From Hymenobacter yonginensis (lineage in GTDB: Bacteria; Bacteroidota; Bacteroidia; Cytophagales; Hymenobacteraceae): a stretch of 64,000 bases of DNA. Each line of letters starts with the position of its first letter. Positions within the stretch are counted from its first letter, which is position 1. Under the pieces are notes generated by a model that searched no databases, had not been told where the DNA came from, and was given only the letters and a program-made list of their open reading frames with translations. The stretch is taken from the NCBI RefSeq assembly GCF_027625995.1, contig NZ_CP115396.1, forward strand, positions 1,736,001 to 1,800,000, given 5' to 3'. Below are positions 15,965-25,600 of the stretch, piece by piece. The translations under genes and the position numbers were made by a program.

Positions 15965-17107
15965 ATGAAACGCCTCTCCGCTCTGCTGGCTGCCCTGCTG
16001 CTGCTAGCCCTGGCCGCGCCTTGCTTTGCCCGCCCGGCCCTTTCCGCCCACCTCGACGACACGATTGTGGTGAAACTGCCCAATCAGGCCGTGATGACCC
16101 TGTTCGTGAAAAACCGCCAGCAGCTGCGCGAGTTGCGGGCTTACAAGCTCGACTCGCTGATGATCCTGCTCGACAACTACATTGCGCAGGCTGAAACGGC
16201 CGGCAAAAGCTCGAAGTCGGACCAGGTGACCATGGAGTTTTACCCCGCCAAAGACCAGCCCGGCAAGCAACTGCCCGAGCAGATCCGCATCACGATGCGC
16301 GGCGAAGACAACGCCCCCCGCCGCGGAGACAAAGTGGAAGTGAGCATGGGCAACCTGTTTGGGGTGAAGGTGGAGGAAAACGCCGATGGCAACGGCAGCG
16401 ACCGGGTGTCGGTGCACATGGGCAGCACGCCCGAAAGCGACTCGCTGAAAGCCGCCAAGCGGGCTGAAAAAGCCAACCGCTCCGGCCACAGCGACTTCAG
16501 CGTGGACCTGGGCCTGAACGCGCTAACCAACAAATCGGTACCGCAGAACCAGCTCAGCCCCAGCCTGCGCACGGCCGCCTCGCGCTACGTCAGCCTCAAC
16601 TGGCACTATTTGCAGCGCCTGGGCAGCCAGCGCAGCCCGCTCTACCTGCTCACCGGGCCGGAATTGTCGTTCAACAACTACATGCTGGAAGGAAGCCAGC
16701 GCCTTGTTTCCGTCAACGGCACCACGCAGATTGTCACGGCGCCCGATCTTAACCTAGAGAAAAGCAAGCTGGCTACCACTGCCCTCAACCTGCCCGTCAT
16801 GGCGATGCTCAACTTCCGCAATGCCAACAGCAAGAGCGTGTTCCGCGTTGGGGCCGGCGGCTTCGTCGGCTACCGCCTGGGCTCCCACACCAAAATCAAG
16901 TACAACGACGGGGAACATACCCGCAAAGACAAAGACCGGGACTCGTTCAACCTCACCGACTTCCAATACGGCCTGCAGGGCACGGTGGGGCTGCGCAGCG
17001 TCACGCTCTTCGCCAAATACAACCTCAACGACTTCTTTAAAAACAACGCCAACAGCTTCCAGGCCCAGACGCTCAGCTTCGGCATCTCGCTCACCGATTT
17101 CGACTAA
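15965..17107 (+). CDS. Outer-membrane beta-barrel protein
   Basis: A 380-residue exported protein with a signal peptide (MKRLSALLAALLLLALAAPC, cleaved near CFARPALSA). After about 170 residues of mixed structure containing charged segments, the C-terminal half has alternating strands typical of a small porin-like barrel (YVSLNWHYLQRLG, LYLLTGPELSFNNYML, FRVGAGGFVGYRLGS, VTLFAKYNLNDFF), ending in an aromatic-rich strand (TLSFGISLTDFD). It is the third gene of the sigma/anti-sigma operon, so it is probably a target or a sensor component of that circuit. Confidence 0.82.
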   Translation: MKRLSALLAALLLLALAAPCFARPALSAHLDDTIVVKLPNQAVMTLFVKNRQQLRELRAYKLDSLMILLDNYIAQAETAGKSSKSDQVTMEFYPAKDQPGKQLPEQIRITMRGEDNAPRRGDKVEVSMGNLFGVKVEENADGNGSDRVSVHMGSTPESDSLKAAKRAEKANRSGHSDFSVDLGLNALTNKSVPQNQLSPSLRTAASRYVSLNWHYLQRLGSQRSPLYLLTGPELSFNNYMLEGSQRLVSVNGTTQIVTAPDLNLEKSKLATTALNLPVMAMLNFRNANSKSVFRVGAGGFVGYRLGSHTKIKYNDGEHTRKDKDRDSFNLTDFQYGLQGTVGLRSVTLFAKYNLNDFFKNNANSFQAQTLSFGISLTDFD

Positions 17108-17480
17108 CACCGAGCGTCCCGGCGCTACCAAATGGCTGGCTACTCCACCTTGCGTTGGATAGCCAGCCATTTGTGCGTTTTGGCCTGCCAGTATTCAATA
17201 TGCACCGGAGGCATTCGGGGAGGCAATACTCCTGTCGGCCGCCAAAAACGCTCCGTGTGCGCCCCATTTCTGCCACCTGGCACCGGCGGCGCGCCTATCG
17301 GGGCGTAGGCTTTGCAGCTCGCGCTCAGAAACACGCAGTGGCGCGGAAGCCTGCCCGACATTCTTGGTACTACCGTCCGGCACTAGGCGAAACACCTCAG
17401 TAGTTAATCATTGGATTTGAGGGGTTTGCTGGTAGAAAAACACTAGTTTTAGTTTCCTCCCACCTTCAGCCGTTCCTGCC
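17108..17480. other. Gene-free stretch with one inverted repeat
   Basis: 373 bases. AAATGGCTGGCTA (17130-17142) and TAGCCAGCCATTT (17160-17172) form a perfect 13-base inverted repeat with a 17-base loop, placed where a terminator of the sigma operon would lie but without a T-run. In 17173-17480 I see only short ORFs without family features. Confidence 0.55.
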
Positions 17481-18920
17481 ATGAGTGAGCTTCCCGAATT
17501 ACCGTCGCGCCGTACGTTTCTGGAGCAGAGCGCTGCGGCCGCCACTTTCTTCATCGTGCCGCGCTTTGTGCTGGGCGGGCCGGGCTATACCGCCCCCAGC
17601 GACCAGCTGGTGGTGGCCGGGGTGGGCGTGGGCGGCAAAGGCGCCAGCGACCTAGCCATGTTCGCCAAAACCGGCAAGGTGCGCATCGCCTACCTCTGCG
17701 ACGTAGACGACCGCCGCGCCGCCGGCGCTGTGAAGGCCTATCCACAGGCCAAATACTACAAAGACTGGCGGCAGCTGCTGGCCAGGGAAAGCAAGAACTT
17801 CGACGCCGTTTCCATCGCCACGCCCGACCACAACCACGCCAACGTGACGCTGGCGGCCATGCAGCTCGGCAAGCACGTGTATGTGCAGAAACCCCTCACC
17901 CACGATATTTATGAGGCCCGGGCCCTCACCGACGCCGCCCGGCGCTACAAAGTGGTGACCCAGATGGGCAACCAGGGGGCTTCCGGCGACGGGGTGCGGC
18001 AGATGCAGGAGTGGTTTGATGCCGGCCTGCTGGGCGACGTGCACGAGGTGTACTGCTGGACCGACCGGCCCGTGTGGCCCCAGGGCATTGCCTGGCCCAC
18101 CACGCCCGCCCCCGTGCCCACCGGCCTCGACTGGGACCTGTGGCTGGGCACCGCGCCGGCCCGCCCTTACGTCGATAACCTGGTGCCCTTCAACTGGCGC
18201 GGCTGGTGGGAATACGGCACCGGCGCCCTCGGCGACATGGGCTGCCACCTAATGGAGGCGCCGTTTCGGGTGCTGGACCTGGGCTACGCCAGCGCCGTGC
18301 AGGCCAGTGTGGGCAGCGTGTACGTGGGCGAGTTCAAGCGCGGCTACTTCCCCGAAAGCTGCCCGCCCTCCAGCCACGTCACACTCACGTTTCCGAAAAC
18401 CAGCAAAACCAAGCAAGAAGTAACCGTGCACTGGATGGACGGCGGCATTCAGCCCGAGCGCCCCGACGAGCTGGGTGCCAACGAGCTGTTCGGCGACGGT
18501 GGCAACGGCACGCTCTTCATCGGGAGCAAAGGCAAGATGATGGCCAGCACCTACGGCGCCGACCCGCGCCTGCTGCCCACCAGCCGTACCCAGCAGGCAA
18601 ATATCAAGCAGAAGTTGGCCCGCGTGCCGGGCGGCGCCGACGGCCACTACGCCCAATGGGTGGAAGCCTGCCTGGCCGGCTACGGCAAAAAAGCCGTCAG
18701 CTCGCCCTTCGAGCTGGCCGGCCCGCTGACGGAGGCGCTGCTGATGGCCAACCTCGCCATCCGCGGCTACGACATCCAGCGGCCCAAAGCCGCGGGCAAC
18801 GGCGTAGAATATCCCGGCCGCGGCATCGAGCTGCTCTGGGACGCCCAGCAGCTGCGCGTCACCAACTTCGACGAAGCCAACCGCTTTGTGCGGCGCGAGT
18901 ACCGCGCCGGCTGGCAGTAG
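17481..18920 (+). CDS. Gfo/Idh/MocA family oxidoreductase with Tat signal
   Basis: A 479-residue NAD(P)-dependent oxidoreductase exported by the twin-arginine system: the N-terminus has PSRRTFLEQSAAAATFF, a Tat motif followed by a hydrophobic stretch. The Rossmann part follows (LVVAGVGVGGKGASDLAMF), then ATPDHNHANVTLAAMQLGKH and YVQKPLT with the family lysine (EKP-type motif). The C-terminal alpha/beta domain contains WWEYGTGALGDMGCHLMEAP. Exported members in Bacteroidota usually act on sugars or cyclitols in the periplasm with bound cofactor; the substrate here is not evident. No sugar-utilisation genes are adjacent. Confidence 0.9.
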   Translation: MSELPELPSRRTFLEQSAAAATFFIVPRFVLGGPGYTAPSDQLVVAGVGVGGKGASDLAMFAKTGKVRIAYLCDVDDRRAAGAVKAYPQAKYYKDWRQLLARESKNFDAVSIATPDHNHANVTLAAMQLGKHVYVQKPLTHDIYEARALTDAARRYKVVTQMGNQGASGDGVRQMQEWFDAGLLGDVHEVYCWTDRPVWPQGIAWPTTPAPVPTGLDWDLWLGTAPARPYVDNLVPFNWRGWWEYGTGALGDMGCHLMEAPFRVLDLGYASAVQASVGSVYVGEFKRGYFPESCPPSSHVTLTFPKTSKTKQEVTVHWMDGGIQPERPDELGANELFGDGGNGTLFIGSKGKMMASTYGADPRLLPTSRTQQANIKQKLARVPGGADGHYAQWVEACLAGYGKKAVSSPFELAGPLTEALLMANLAIRGYDIQRPKAAGNGVEYPGRGIELLWDAQQLRVTNFDEANRFVRREYRAGWQ

Positions 18921-18932
18921 AGGTGGTTACAG

Positions 18933-19123
18933 GAACGTCATGCAGAGCGTAGCCGGAGGCGGCGCGAAGCATCTCGCCAGCGTGGTAACATCAAACCTAT
19001 TGCACGATTGGGTCACCGTTACACGCGAGTTACTTCGCGCCGCCTCCGGCTGCACTTTGCATGACAGGTAGTTTGGCAACGTCAGCACGCCAGATGCTTC
19101 GGCAAGCTCAGCATGACGTTCTT
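18933..19123. repeat. GTCATGC-AGC phrase element, three related units, copy 1
   Basis: Two arms of 33 bases at 18937-18969 and 19033-19065 are inverted copies with about three mismatches (both contain CCGGAGGCGGCGCGAAG or its complement). A third unit, 19079-19123, reads on the minus strand AAGAACGTCATGCTGAGCTT... and shares most positions with the arm at 55641-55685. The element fills the gap between the Gfo/Idh/MocA stop and the convergent methyltransferase stop and could also act as a terminator. Confidence 0.75.
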
Positions 19124-19128
19124 TCCAC

Positions 19129-19875
19129 TCAGCCGTGCCGGAAGAAGTTGTCCAGCAGAATAGCGCCGGAAATGGCCACGTTGAGGCTTTCGGCCTGGCC
19201 GCGGCCGGGAATGTGGAGGCGCTGGGTGAGGCAGGCTTCCACGGCCGGCGTGAGGCCATGACTTTCGCTGCCCATCACCAGCACGCCCTGCGGCCGGAGC
19301 GTGAGGCGGTGCACGTTGTCGCCGTGCAGGTCGGCACCGAACACAGGCTGGCCAGCGGGCAGGCTGCCGAGCCAGGCGGGCAGGTCGCGCTGCCAGATGG
19401 GCACCCGCGTGAACGAGCCCATGGTGGCGGCCACGGTTTTGGGCGCCCACGGGTCGGCGCAGGTTTCGCTGAGCACCACGCCGGGCAAGCCGTACCAGTC
19501 GGCGAGGCGGATAAGGGTGCCCAGGTTGCCGGGGTCGCGCACTTCGTCGAGGGCCAGCAGCAGGCCGGAGGTAGCCGTGAGGGTCAGCGGCAGCTCGGCA
19601 GGCAAGCGCGCAATGGCCAAAGCGGTGTTGTTATTGGCCAGCGTGCCAAGGCGGGTCAGCTCGTCTTCGCTGAGCACGTCTACGAGGCCTGCCGCCAAGC
19701 CGGCGGGTAATTTTCCGGCAAATTCGGCCGTTGTAAACACGCGTTCCGTTTGAAGTCCGGAACTTAGCAGCTCCAGTACGCTTTTGCCGCCTTCCACCAG
19801 AAAGGCTCCGTGCCGGAGCCGATACTTTTTCAGGTGCAGCGCGTGTACGTATTTTGCCACTGCTTTCGAAACCAT
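19129..19875 (-). CDS. TrmH/SpoU family RNA methyltransferase
   Basis: A 248-residue SPOUT-fold enzyme that 2'-O-methylates rRNA or tRNA with S-adenosylmethionine. An N-terminal substrate-binding domain (KKYRLRHGAFLVEGGKSVLE) precedes the knot domain with its three motifs: LALDEVRDPGNLGTLIRLAD (motif 1), VLVMGSESHGLT (motif 2) and LHIPGRGQAESLNVAISGAI (motif 3). The target nucleotide is not deducible. Its start at 19875 lies 36 bp from the divergent TamL gene start that I prefer (19911). Confidence 0.93.
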   Translation of the reverse strand: MVSKAVAKYVHALHLKKYRLRHGAFLVEGGKSVLELLSSGLQTERVFTTAEFAGKLPAGLAAGLVDVLSEDELTRLGTLANNNTALAIARLPAELPLTLTATSGLLLALDEVRDPGNLGTLIRLADWYGLPGVVLSETCADPWAPKTVAATMGSFTRVPIWQRDLPAWLGSLPAGQPVFGADLHGDNVHRLTLRPQGVLVMGSESHGLTPAVEACLTQRLHIPGRGQAESLNVAISGAILLDNFFRHG

Positions 19876-19910
19876 ACCCTTTGCTGAACAGACGCCCTAC
19901 GGGACCTCAG

Positions 19911-22424
19911 GTGAACGATAAACTACGGAGCCGGGCGTTGCCGGCCGGGCTGCTCCTGCTGGGGGGCTGGCTGGCAGCCGGCTGCTCGCCGCTGCGCCTG
20001 CTGGCCCCCAACCAGCAGCTGCTCAGCCATATCGAGCTGAAAGGCGTGAAGCAAGCCGATGCCGAACGGATTCAGGCGCTGTACCGCCAGAAGCCCAACA
20101 GCCGCTTTCCGCTCCCAAAACTAGCAATCTATCAGCTAGGCCACACCTTCTACACCCCCGATAAGCTGCAGCGCAAGCTCGATGCCACTCGCGCCCGCTA
20201 CAACGAGCGGATTGTGGCGGCCCGGCCCGACTCGGCGCTGGTGGGCAAGCTGCTCACCAAGCGCGAGCGGCAAACCCGGCGCCTGCAGCTGGCCCTCGAC
20301 AAAGGCAACGCCATCATGCGCCTGGGCGAGCCGCCCGTGATTTACGACTCGGCCCTGACTCGCCAGACGGCCGAGCAGATTGCCACGTTTCTGAAGTCGA
20401 AGGGCTTTTTCCGCAGCCGCGTGCAGTATTCCGACACGCTGGCCGACCGCCGGTTTTCGCTGGGCCGCCTGCTGGGCGGCTCCGACAGCCTGCACCGCCG
20501 CCGCGTGGTCGTGACCTACAACATCACCGAAAACGCCCCCTTCCACTACTCCCAGCTCGACTACGACATCGCCGATACGGCCGTGGCCCGGCGCGTGCTG
20601 GCGTCGCAGCCGGCCTCGCTGCTGCACGTCGGCGACCAGTACGACGAGGAAATTATCGGCCAGGAGCGCGCCCGGTTTGAAACGCTACTCAAAAACGACG
20701 GCTATTTCGACTTCCGCCAGCAGTACGTTACGCTGGAGGCCGATACCAGCTTCGCCCCCGCCACCGTGCGGCTGCGCACGCTCATTGCCAACCCGGCCTC
20801 GGGGCAGCCGCACCCGCGCTACACCATCCGCCAGGTGCGCTTCATTACGGATGCGGGCACCGTACGCTTCGGGCAGAAGCGCGACACCATCCGGCAGGAC
20901 TCCACGTATTTTCTGGCTTTTCAGCACCAGATTAATACCCAACTGCTCAACCGCAAGGTGGCCGTGCACCCGGGCCAGTACTACAACCTGACCAACACCC
21001 AAACCACGCAGCGCCAGATCAGCCAGCTCGACGTATTCCGGTTCACGAATGTGAACTACGTGCGCGTGCGCCCCACTTCCGCCGCCGACAGCACCCGCCG
21101 TCAGCTCGACGCCGTGATTGCGGCCTCGCCGGCCAAGCGCTACCAGGAAACCGTGGAATTTGGTGGCACCTACGTAGCCTATCTGGTGGGGCCGTTTGCC
21201 AACCTGCGTCTGAAGGCCCGCAACCCGTTTGGTGGCGCCGAAGTGCTGGAGCTAGGTTTGCGGGGCGGCTTCGAAGGGCAGTATGAATTCACCAACAGCG
21301 CCGACCGCAGCCAGCTTAACAGCGTGCTCACCACCCAGCTGGGCGCCAACCTGAACCTGATTCTGCCGCAGTTTCTGGTACCGTGGCGCTCCAACGGCCT
21401 ACTTACCAAGTACAATCCCCGCACCCGCATCAATGTAGGCTACAACTACGTGAGCCGCCCCGAGTATGCCCGTACCAATCTGGAGGGTACCTTCGACTAT
21501 ATCTGGCAACGCTCTACCTATCACCAGTTCGTTTTCACCCCTATCGACCTGAGCTTGGTAAACACGGCCCGCCTGGACCGCACTTTTTTCCGGCAGCTCG
21601 TCAACCAGTTTCCCAACCAAGAAGCGGCCAGGTTCACTTTTAGCCGGCAATTCGTGCCCAGCCTGAGTTTTACGTCGCTGTACAACTCCAACGACTTCAA
21701 CCAAACCCGCGACGCGCAGTACCTGCGGCTATACGCCGAGGTGGGCGGCATCACCAAGCCGCTCTACCAGAACATCCTCAGCGACAGTATCCGGGTAGCC
21801 GATTTCTACCGCCTCAACGCCGACTACCGGCGCTACCACAAGGTAGGCGTGAAGTCGTTTCTGGTATACCGGTTCAATGGCGGGCTGGTGCAGCCACTGC
21901 GGGCCAGCACCAACGGCTTGCCTTACGATAAGTATTTCTTTGCCGGAGGCGCTACCAGTTTGCGGGCATGGAAGCCGCGCCGCCTGGGTCCCGGCTCGTT
22001 TACCTCGTATCTGCAGGACACCACCGGCACGTTTATTCTGGACGAAAACGGCAACCGTATCCGCAACTACAACCTGGAGCAGCCCGGCGAGTTGCTGCTG
22101 GAAGGCAGCGTGGAATACCGGTTTCCGCTGTTCAGCTTTATCAACGGCGCGCTGTTCACGGATGTCGGCAACACCTGGGCCCTGCGCTCCGACGACCGGC
22201 GGCCGGGCGCGCAGTTCAGCCCCACGCGCTTCTACCGCGAATTTGCCGTCAGCTCCGGCTTCGGTTTGCGCTTCGACTTCACGTTCCTGATTCTGCGCCT
22301 CGACGTGGCCACCAAGGTCTACGACCCCACCGCGCCTGGCAACAAGTGGGCCATCCGCAACGCCAGCCTGTTCGGCAGTCAGGACCAGACAGCGTTTAAT
22401 CTGGGCATCGGGTATCCGTTCTGA
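19911..22424 (+). CDS. BamA/TamA family outer-membrane lipoprotein (TamL-like)
   Basis: About 837 residues. A hydrophobic signal ends in the lipobox LAAGC, so the mature protein is lipidated, as in the TamL branch of the TamA family in Bacteroidota. POTRA-like domains follow (IELKGVKQADAERIQALYRQ; VVVTYNITENAPFHYSQLDY; YTIRQVRFITDAGTVRFGQK). The C-terminal 16-strand barrel of the surface antigen type includes FAGGATSLRAWKPRRLGPGS, the conserved loop motif, and ends in FNLGIGYPF. It probably assists outer-membrane protein assembly. I chose GTG 19911 because it starts the signal peptide and avoids overlap with the divergent methyltransferase; TTG 19854 is the longest alternative. No tamB is adjacent. 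Confidence 0.88.
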   Translation: MNDKLRSRALPAGLLLLGGWLAAGCSPLRLLAPNQQLLSHIELKGVKQADAERIQALYRQKPNSRFPLPKLAIYQLGHTFYTPDKLQRKLDATRARYNERIVAARPDSALVGKLLTKRERQTRRLQLALDKGNAIMRLGEPPVIYDSALTRQTAEQIATFLKSKGFFRSRVQYSDTLADRRFSLGRLLGGSDSLHRRRVVVTYNITENAPFHYSQLDYDIADTAVARRVLASQPASLLHVGDQYDEEIIGQERARFETLLKNDGYFDFRQQYVTLEADTSFAPATVRLRTLIANPASGQPHPRYTIRQVRFITDAGTVRFGQKRDTIRQDSTYFLAFQHQINTQLLNRKVAVHPGQYYNLTNTQTTQRQISQLDVFRFTNVNYVRVRPTSAADSTRRQLDAVIAASPAKRYQETVEFGGTYVAYLVGPFANLRLKARNPFGGAEVLELGLRGGFEGQYEFTNSADRSQLNSVLTTQLGANLNLILPQFLVPWRSNGLLTKYNPRTRINVGYNYVSRPEYARTNLEGTFDYIWQRSTYHQFVFTPIDLSLVNTARLDRTFFRQLVNQFPNQEAARFTFSRQFVPSLSFTSLYNSNDFNQTRDAQYLRLYAEVGGITKPLYQNILSDSIRVADFYRLNADYRRYHKVGVKSFLVYRFNGGLVQPLRASTNGLPYDKYFFAGGATSLRAWKPRRLGPGSFTSYLQDTTGTFILDENGNRIRNYNLEQPGELLLEGSVEYRFPLFSFINGALFTDVGNTWALRSDDRRPGAQFSPTRFYREFAVSSGFGLRFDFTFLILRLDVATKVYDPTAPGNKWAIRNASLFGSQDQTAFNLGIGYPF

Positions 22425-22576
22425 TGGCTGGCGAATACATCCTACATGCTATGCAGCCCGCTCTGGTGGCTTTTTCTATCTGCTACAAACTACACCTTCT
22501 TACTTAAGTTCAATAAACTCCAGATACATTCGCTAAGCCTCCCAAAATAATAACAATCACCTAACTAATAGATTGT

Positions 22577-22584
22577 TAATTTTG
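22577..22584 (+). promoter_or_regulatory. Bacteroidota -7 box TAATTTTG before the TSP3/T9SS gene
   Basis: Exact TAnnTTTG in an unusually AT-rich stretch (about 22490-22585). It lies inside the first bases of a possible longer reading frame, which supports the start at 22657. Confidence 0.45.
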
Positions 22585-22656
22585 CAGGGAATGGCGCTGC
22601 TATTCGGGCCTGTCATTCTGCTAAAAGGACTTCTTTCTTTTCTGAATGTTTTCATT

Positions 22657-25600
22657 ATGAAACAACGATTACGGTACTGGAGCGTGGCGGCCGTCACGTT
22701 GCTTTCCAGCTTTGCTGTGGTGGACACCGCCTATGCTGAGGGTTCACGTGAGTTGACACCCAACTCCAACAACTTGGCGCTAACGGACCCGGCCAACACC
22801 CGCGCCGGCTACCTCACCCACGATGCCGTGGCCGGCGCGCAGGACGTGTCGCTAAGCTTCCTCAAACCCAAGGCCTGGGGCCCGGGCTTCTCCGCCGACC
22901 ACCGCATGTACATCCGGCTACAGCCCGGCGAGCGACTGGCGTACGGCGTGCAACGAATCAACTTTCAGGCACTGGACAACATCTTCTATGGCAATCTGGT
23001 CCTGACCGTCCGCTATGGCAATGGTTTTGGGGGAGCTGGCCAGATTGTGCAGCAGACTACGCTCTCGCGCGATATCAACACGGCCAATTCCGGTGGCCTT
23101 CTTACCAACCAGGCTGGGGTGATTGGCAGTGCCGCTCAGGCACAGGCTGGCCCTTCAACACTGAACCCGGCCGGCTACACACCCCTGACGTATACCAATA
23201 CCACAGGCGCAACGCAGGATTTTTGGGTGGAATTCACGGGTACAGCCAACGGCCTCAATGAATTCAATGATGGCAATACACAGCCAGGCTTCAATGACCT
23301 AAGCGTATCCAACCGGGCTAACTACAATGCAGCCCGGATTACCCGAGCAGAGTATCCTTTCTGGGATTTCACGGTTATCGGAGCCGACAACCAAGAGAAA
23401 AAAGGCCGCCTGTTCAGCAAGTTCTGGGCTTTCTCGGCGGGCCTGTCGGGTGGCAACGGGTTCGAGAACCGCTTGTCCAGCTCGTTTGCGCTGTATCCGC
23501 TGATTCCGAGTGCCCAGAACCCGGGCCGCTACTACGTGAAGCAGTTTGAACTGGCCGGCATGCGCCCCTACGTGTTCTACTTTGTGTCGAATGCCAATGG
23601 CACAGTGGCCTACGACGCGGCCAACAACGCCACCACTCAGTTTTCAGAAAGCCGCAAGAGCCGCTCCGGTCGTTTCGGCTATCCTGAGTATTCCAACTTC
23701 GTCAACGACCCCGACCAAAACTTGTGGCCCAGTGCGCCCGCGCCCAACTTTTCCCGTACCTACCAGCCGTTCTGTAACTCAATTACCGGCAGAGGGGCGG
23801 CGGCTTTCACCACTACCAGCGAGGAAACCGGCTCAGTCAACATCCTGATTGACCTCAACAACAATGGTGTAAAGGATGGCAACGACGTGCTGCTGGAGCA
23901 GACCGTAACGCAGGCTAACATTCCGGTAACTACCGCCTGGGATGGGCGCGACGCCGCCGGCGGCACTGTAGCCACTGGAACGGCCATTCGCCTGACCTTC
24001 ACCAGCACTGGCGCCCCCGTCAACTTCCCCATCTACGACGCCGAGGGCAACCCTGATGGTTACCGCGTACAGAACATCCGGCCTTCGTCGGGCGGCAACG
24101 CCTTCTTCGACCGCCTCTACTGGGACGACCGCAACCTGACCACGTTCCCAGCCACGCCACCCGCCCCCGACAACAGCAACAACCGCCTGGATGGTGTTGT
24201 GTCCAGCACCACTACCTATCAGGGCGTCCACCGCTGGGGAGATGCCACCAATGAGGCCGGCAACGACCTGACCATCAACACCTGGACCTACGGCTTTATT
24301 TCTGCCGCCGCTGAGCAGTCGTTTATCTACACCTTCAACTGCGACTACGACAACGACGGCGTCGCCGATGCCCAGGACCTGGACGACGACAATGACGGAA
24401 TTTCTGACCTGACGGAAAGCAACGGCCAGAACCCACAGACGTACACGCTCAACGGCCAGCCCAAAACTGACGGTACCGGCGTACCAATTTATCTGGATGC
24501 TGCCTACGTGACCCCCAACCGGGGGGCTTGGCGCGACGTGAATGCCGATGGTATTAATGACTTGTTTGACGTGGACCTGGACGGCATCCCCAACCATATT
24601 GACCTGGATGCTGACGGCGACGGTATTACTGACGCCCGGGAAGCAAATGGCGGCCCAAACCCAACAGGCATGGGTGTTAATGGCCGAATCAATAACTCCT
24701 TCCTCGACCTCAACAAAGATGGCATGGACGACCGGTACCAGGCTGGTGGCTCCGTGGTACTGAGTATGCCAGATACGGATGGTGACGGCCGCACGGACCT
24801 CTATGACCTAGATTCCGACAATGATGGCATTCTGGATATGCGGGAAGCACAAAGCACTGCTGCATATATCGAGGGCAATTCTGATGCAGATAAGGATGGT
24901 TTGGCTGATCAGTTTGACCAGCAAAATGGAGGACTTGCCCCAAACGGCGTTGCATTGAATCCGGTAAATACGGAGGGTAACGGCCCGCGCGACTACCGGG
25001 ACACTGACAGCGACAACGACGCGCAACCCGACTGGATTGAAGGCTTTGACGAAAACCAGGATGGGGCCGCCATGGACGACCTGAATCGCAAAGCCCAAGC
25101 ATTTGCCTTGGCCAATCCGAACAAGACTGCCTACTATCCAATTGTGCCTCGTGCTCTGTCTCCCTTCCTGGCCGACGCCGATGCCGATGGACAGCCCAAC
25201 TTCCTGGACCCGCAGTCCGCCTATTATCACGACGACAACCAGAATGGCCTAGTAGACCTGTTCGACCCGGCTTATGGAGGTTCTCCTTCGGTAGCCCCCA
25301 AGCGAACTGCTGGCCAGGCAGATGCCGACTTCCGCAGCGCCGCTGTGGCTACGCCGCTGCCCGTGGAGCTGATCAGCTTCCAGGCCCGGGCCGCCGGCCG
25401 CGACGCGCTGTTGACCTGGGCCACGGCTTCGGAAAAAGACAACGCCCATTTCGACGTGGAGCGCTCTGCTGATGGCGTGACCTTCGCGGTAGTGGGCTCG
25501 GTGCGGGGCAACGGCACTCGCAGCACCCGCACCGACTACGCCTTCACCGACAAAGGCGCCGGCGCGGCCGCAGGCACGCGCTATTACCGCCTGCGCCAGG

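Noticed and set aside
17155-17403. Small ORFs in the gap after the sigma operon
   Set aside because: Arg/His-rich products in several frames, no start context and no recognisable motif; one begins inside the inverted repeat.
19854-19910. Longer N-terminus for the TamL-like protein
   Set aside because: It would put 19 residues before the signal peptide and overlap the divergent methyltransferase start; the GTG at 19911 fits a lipoprotein signal.
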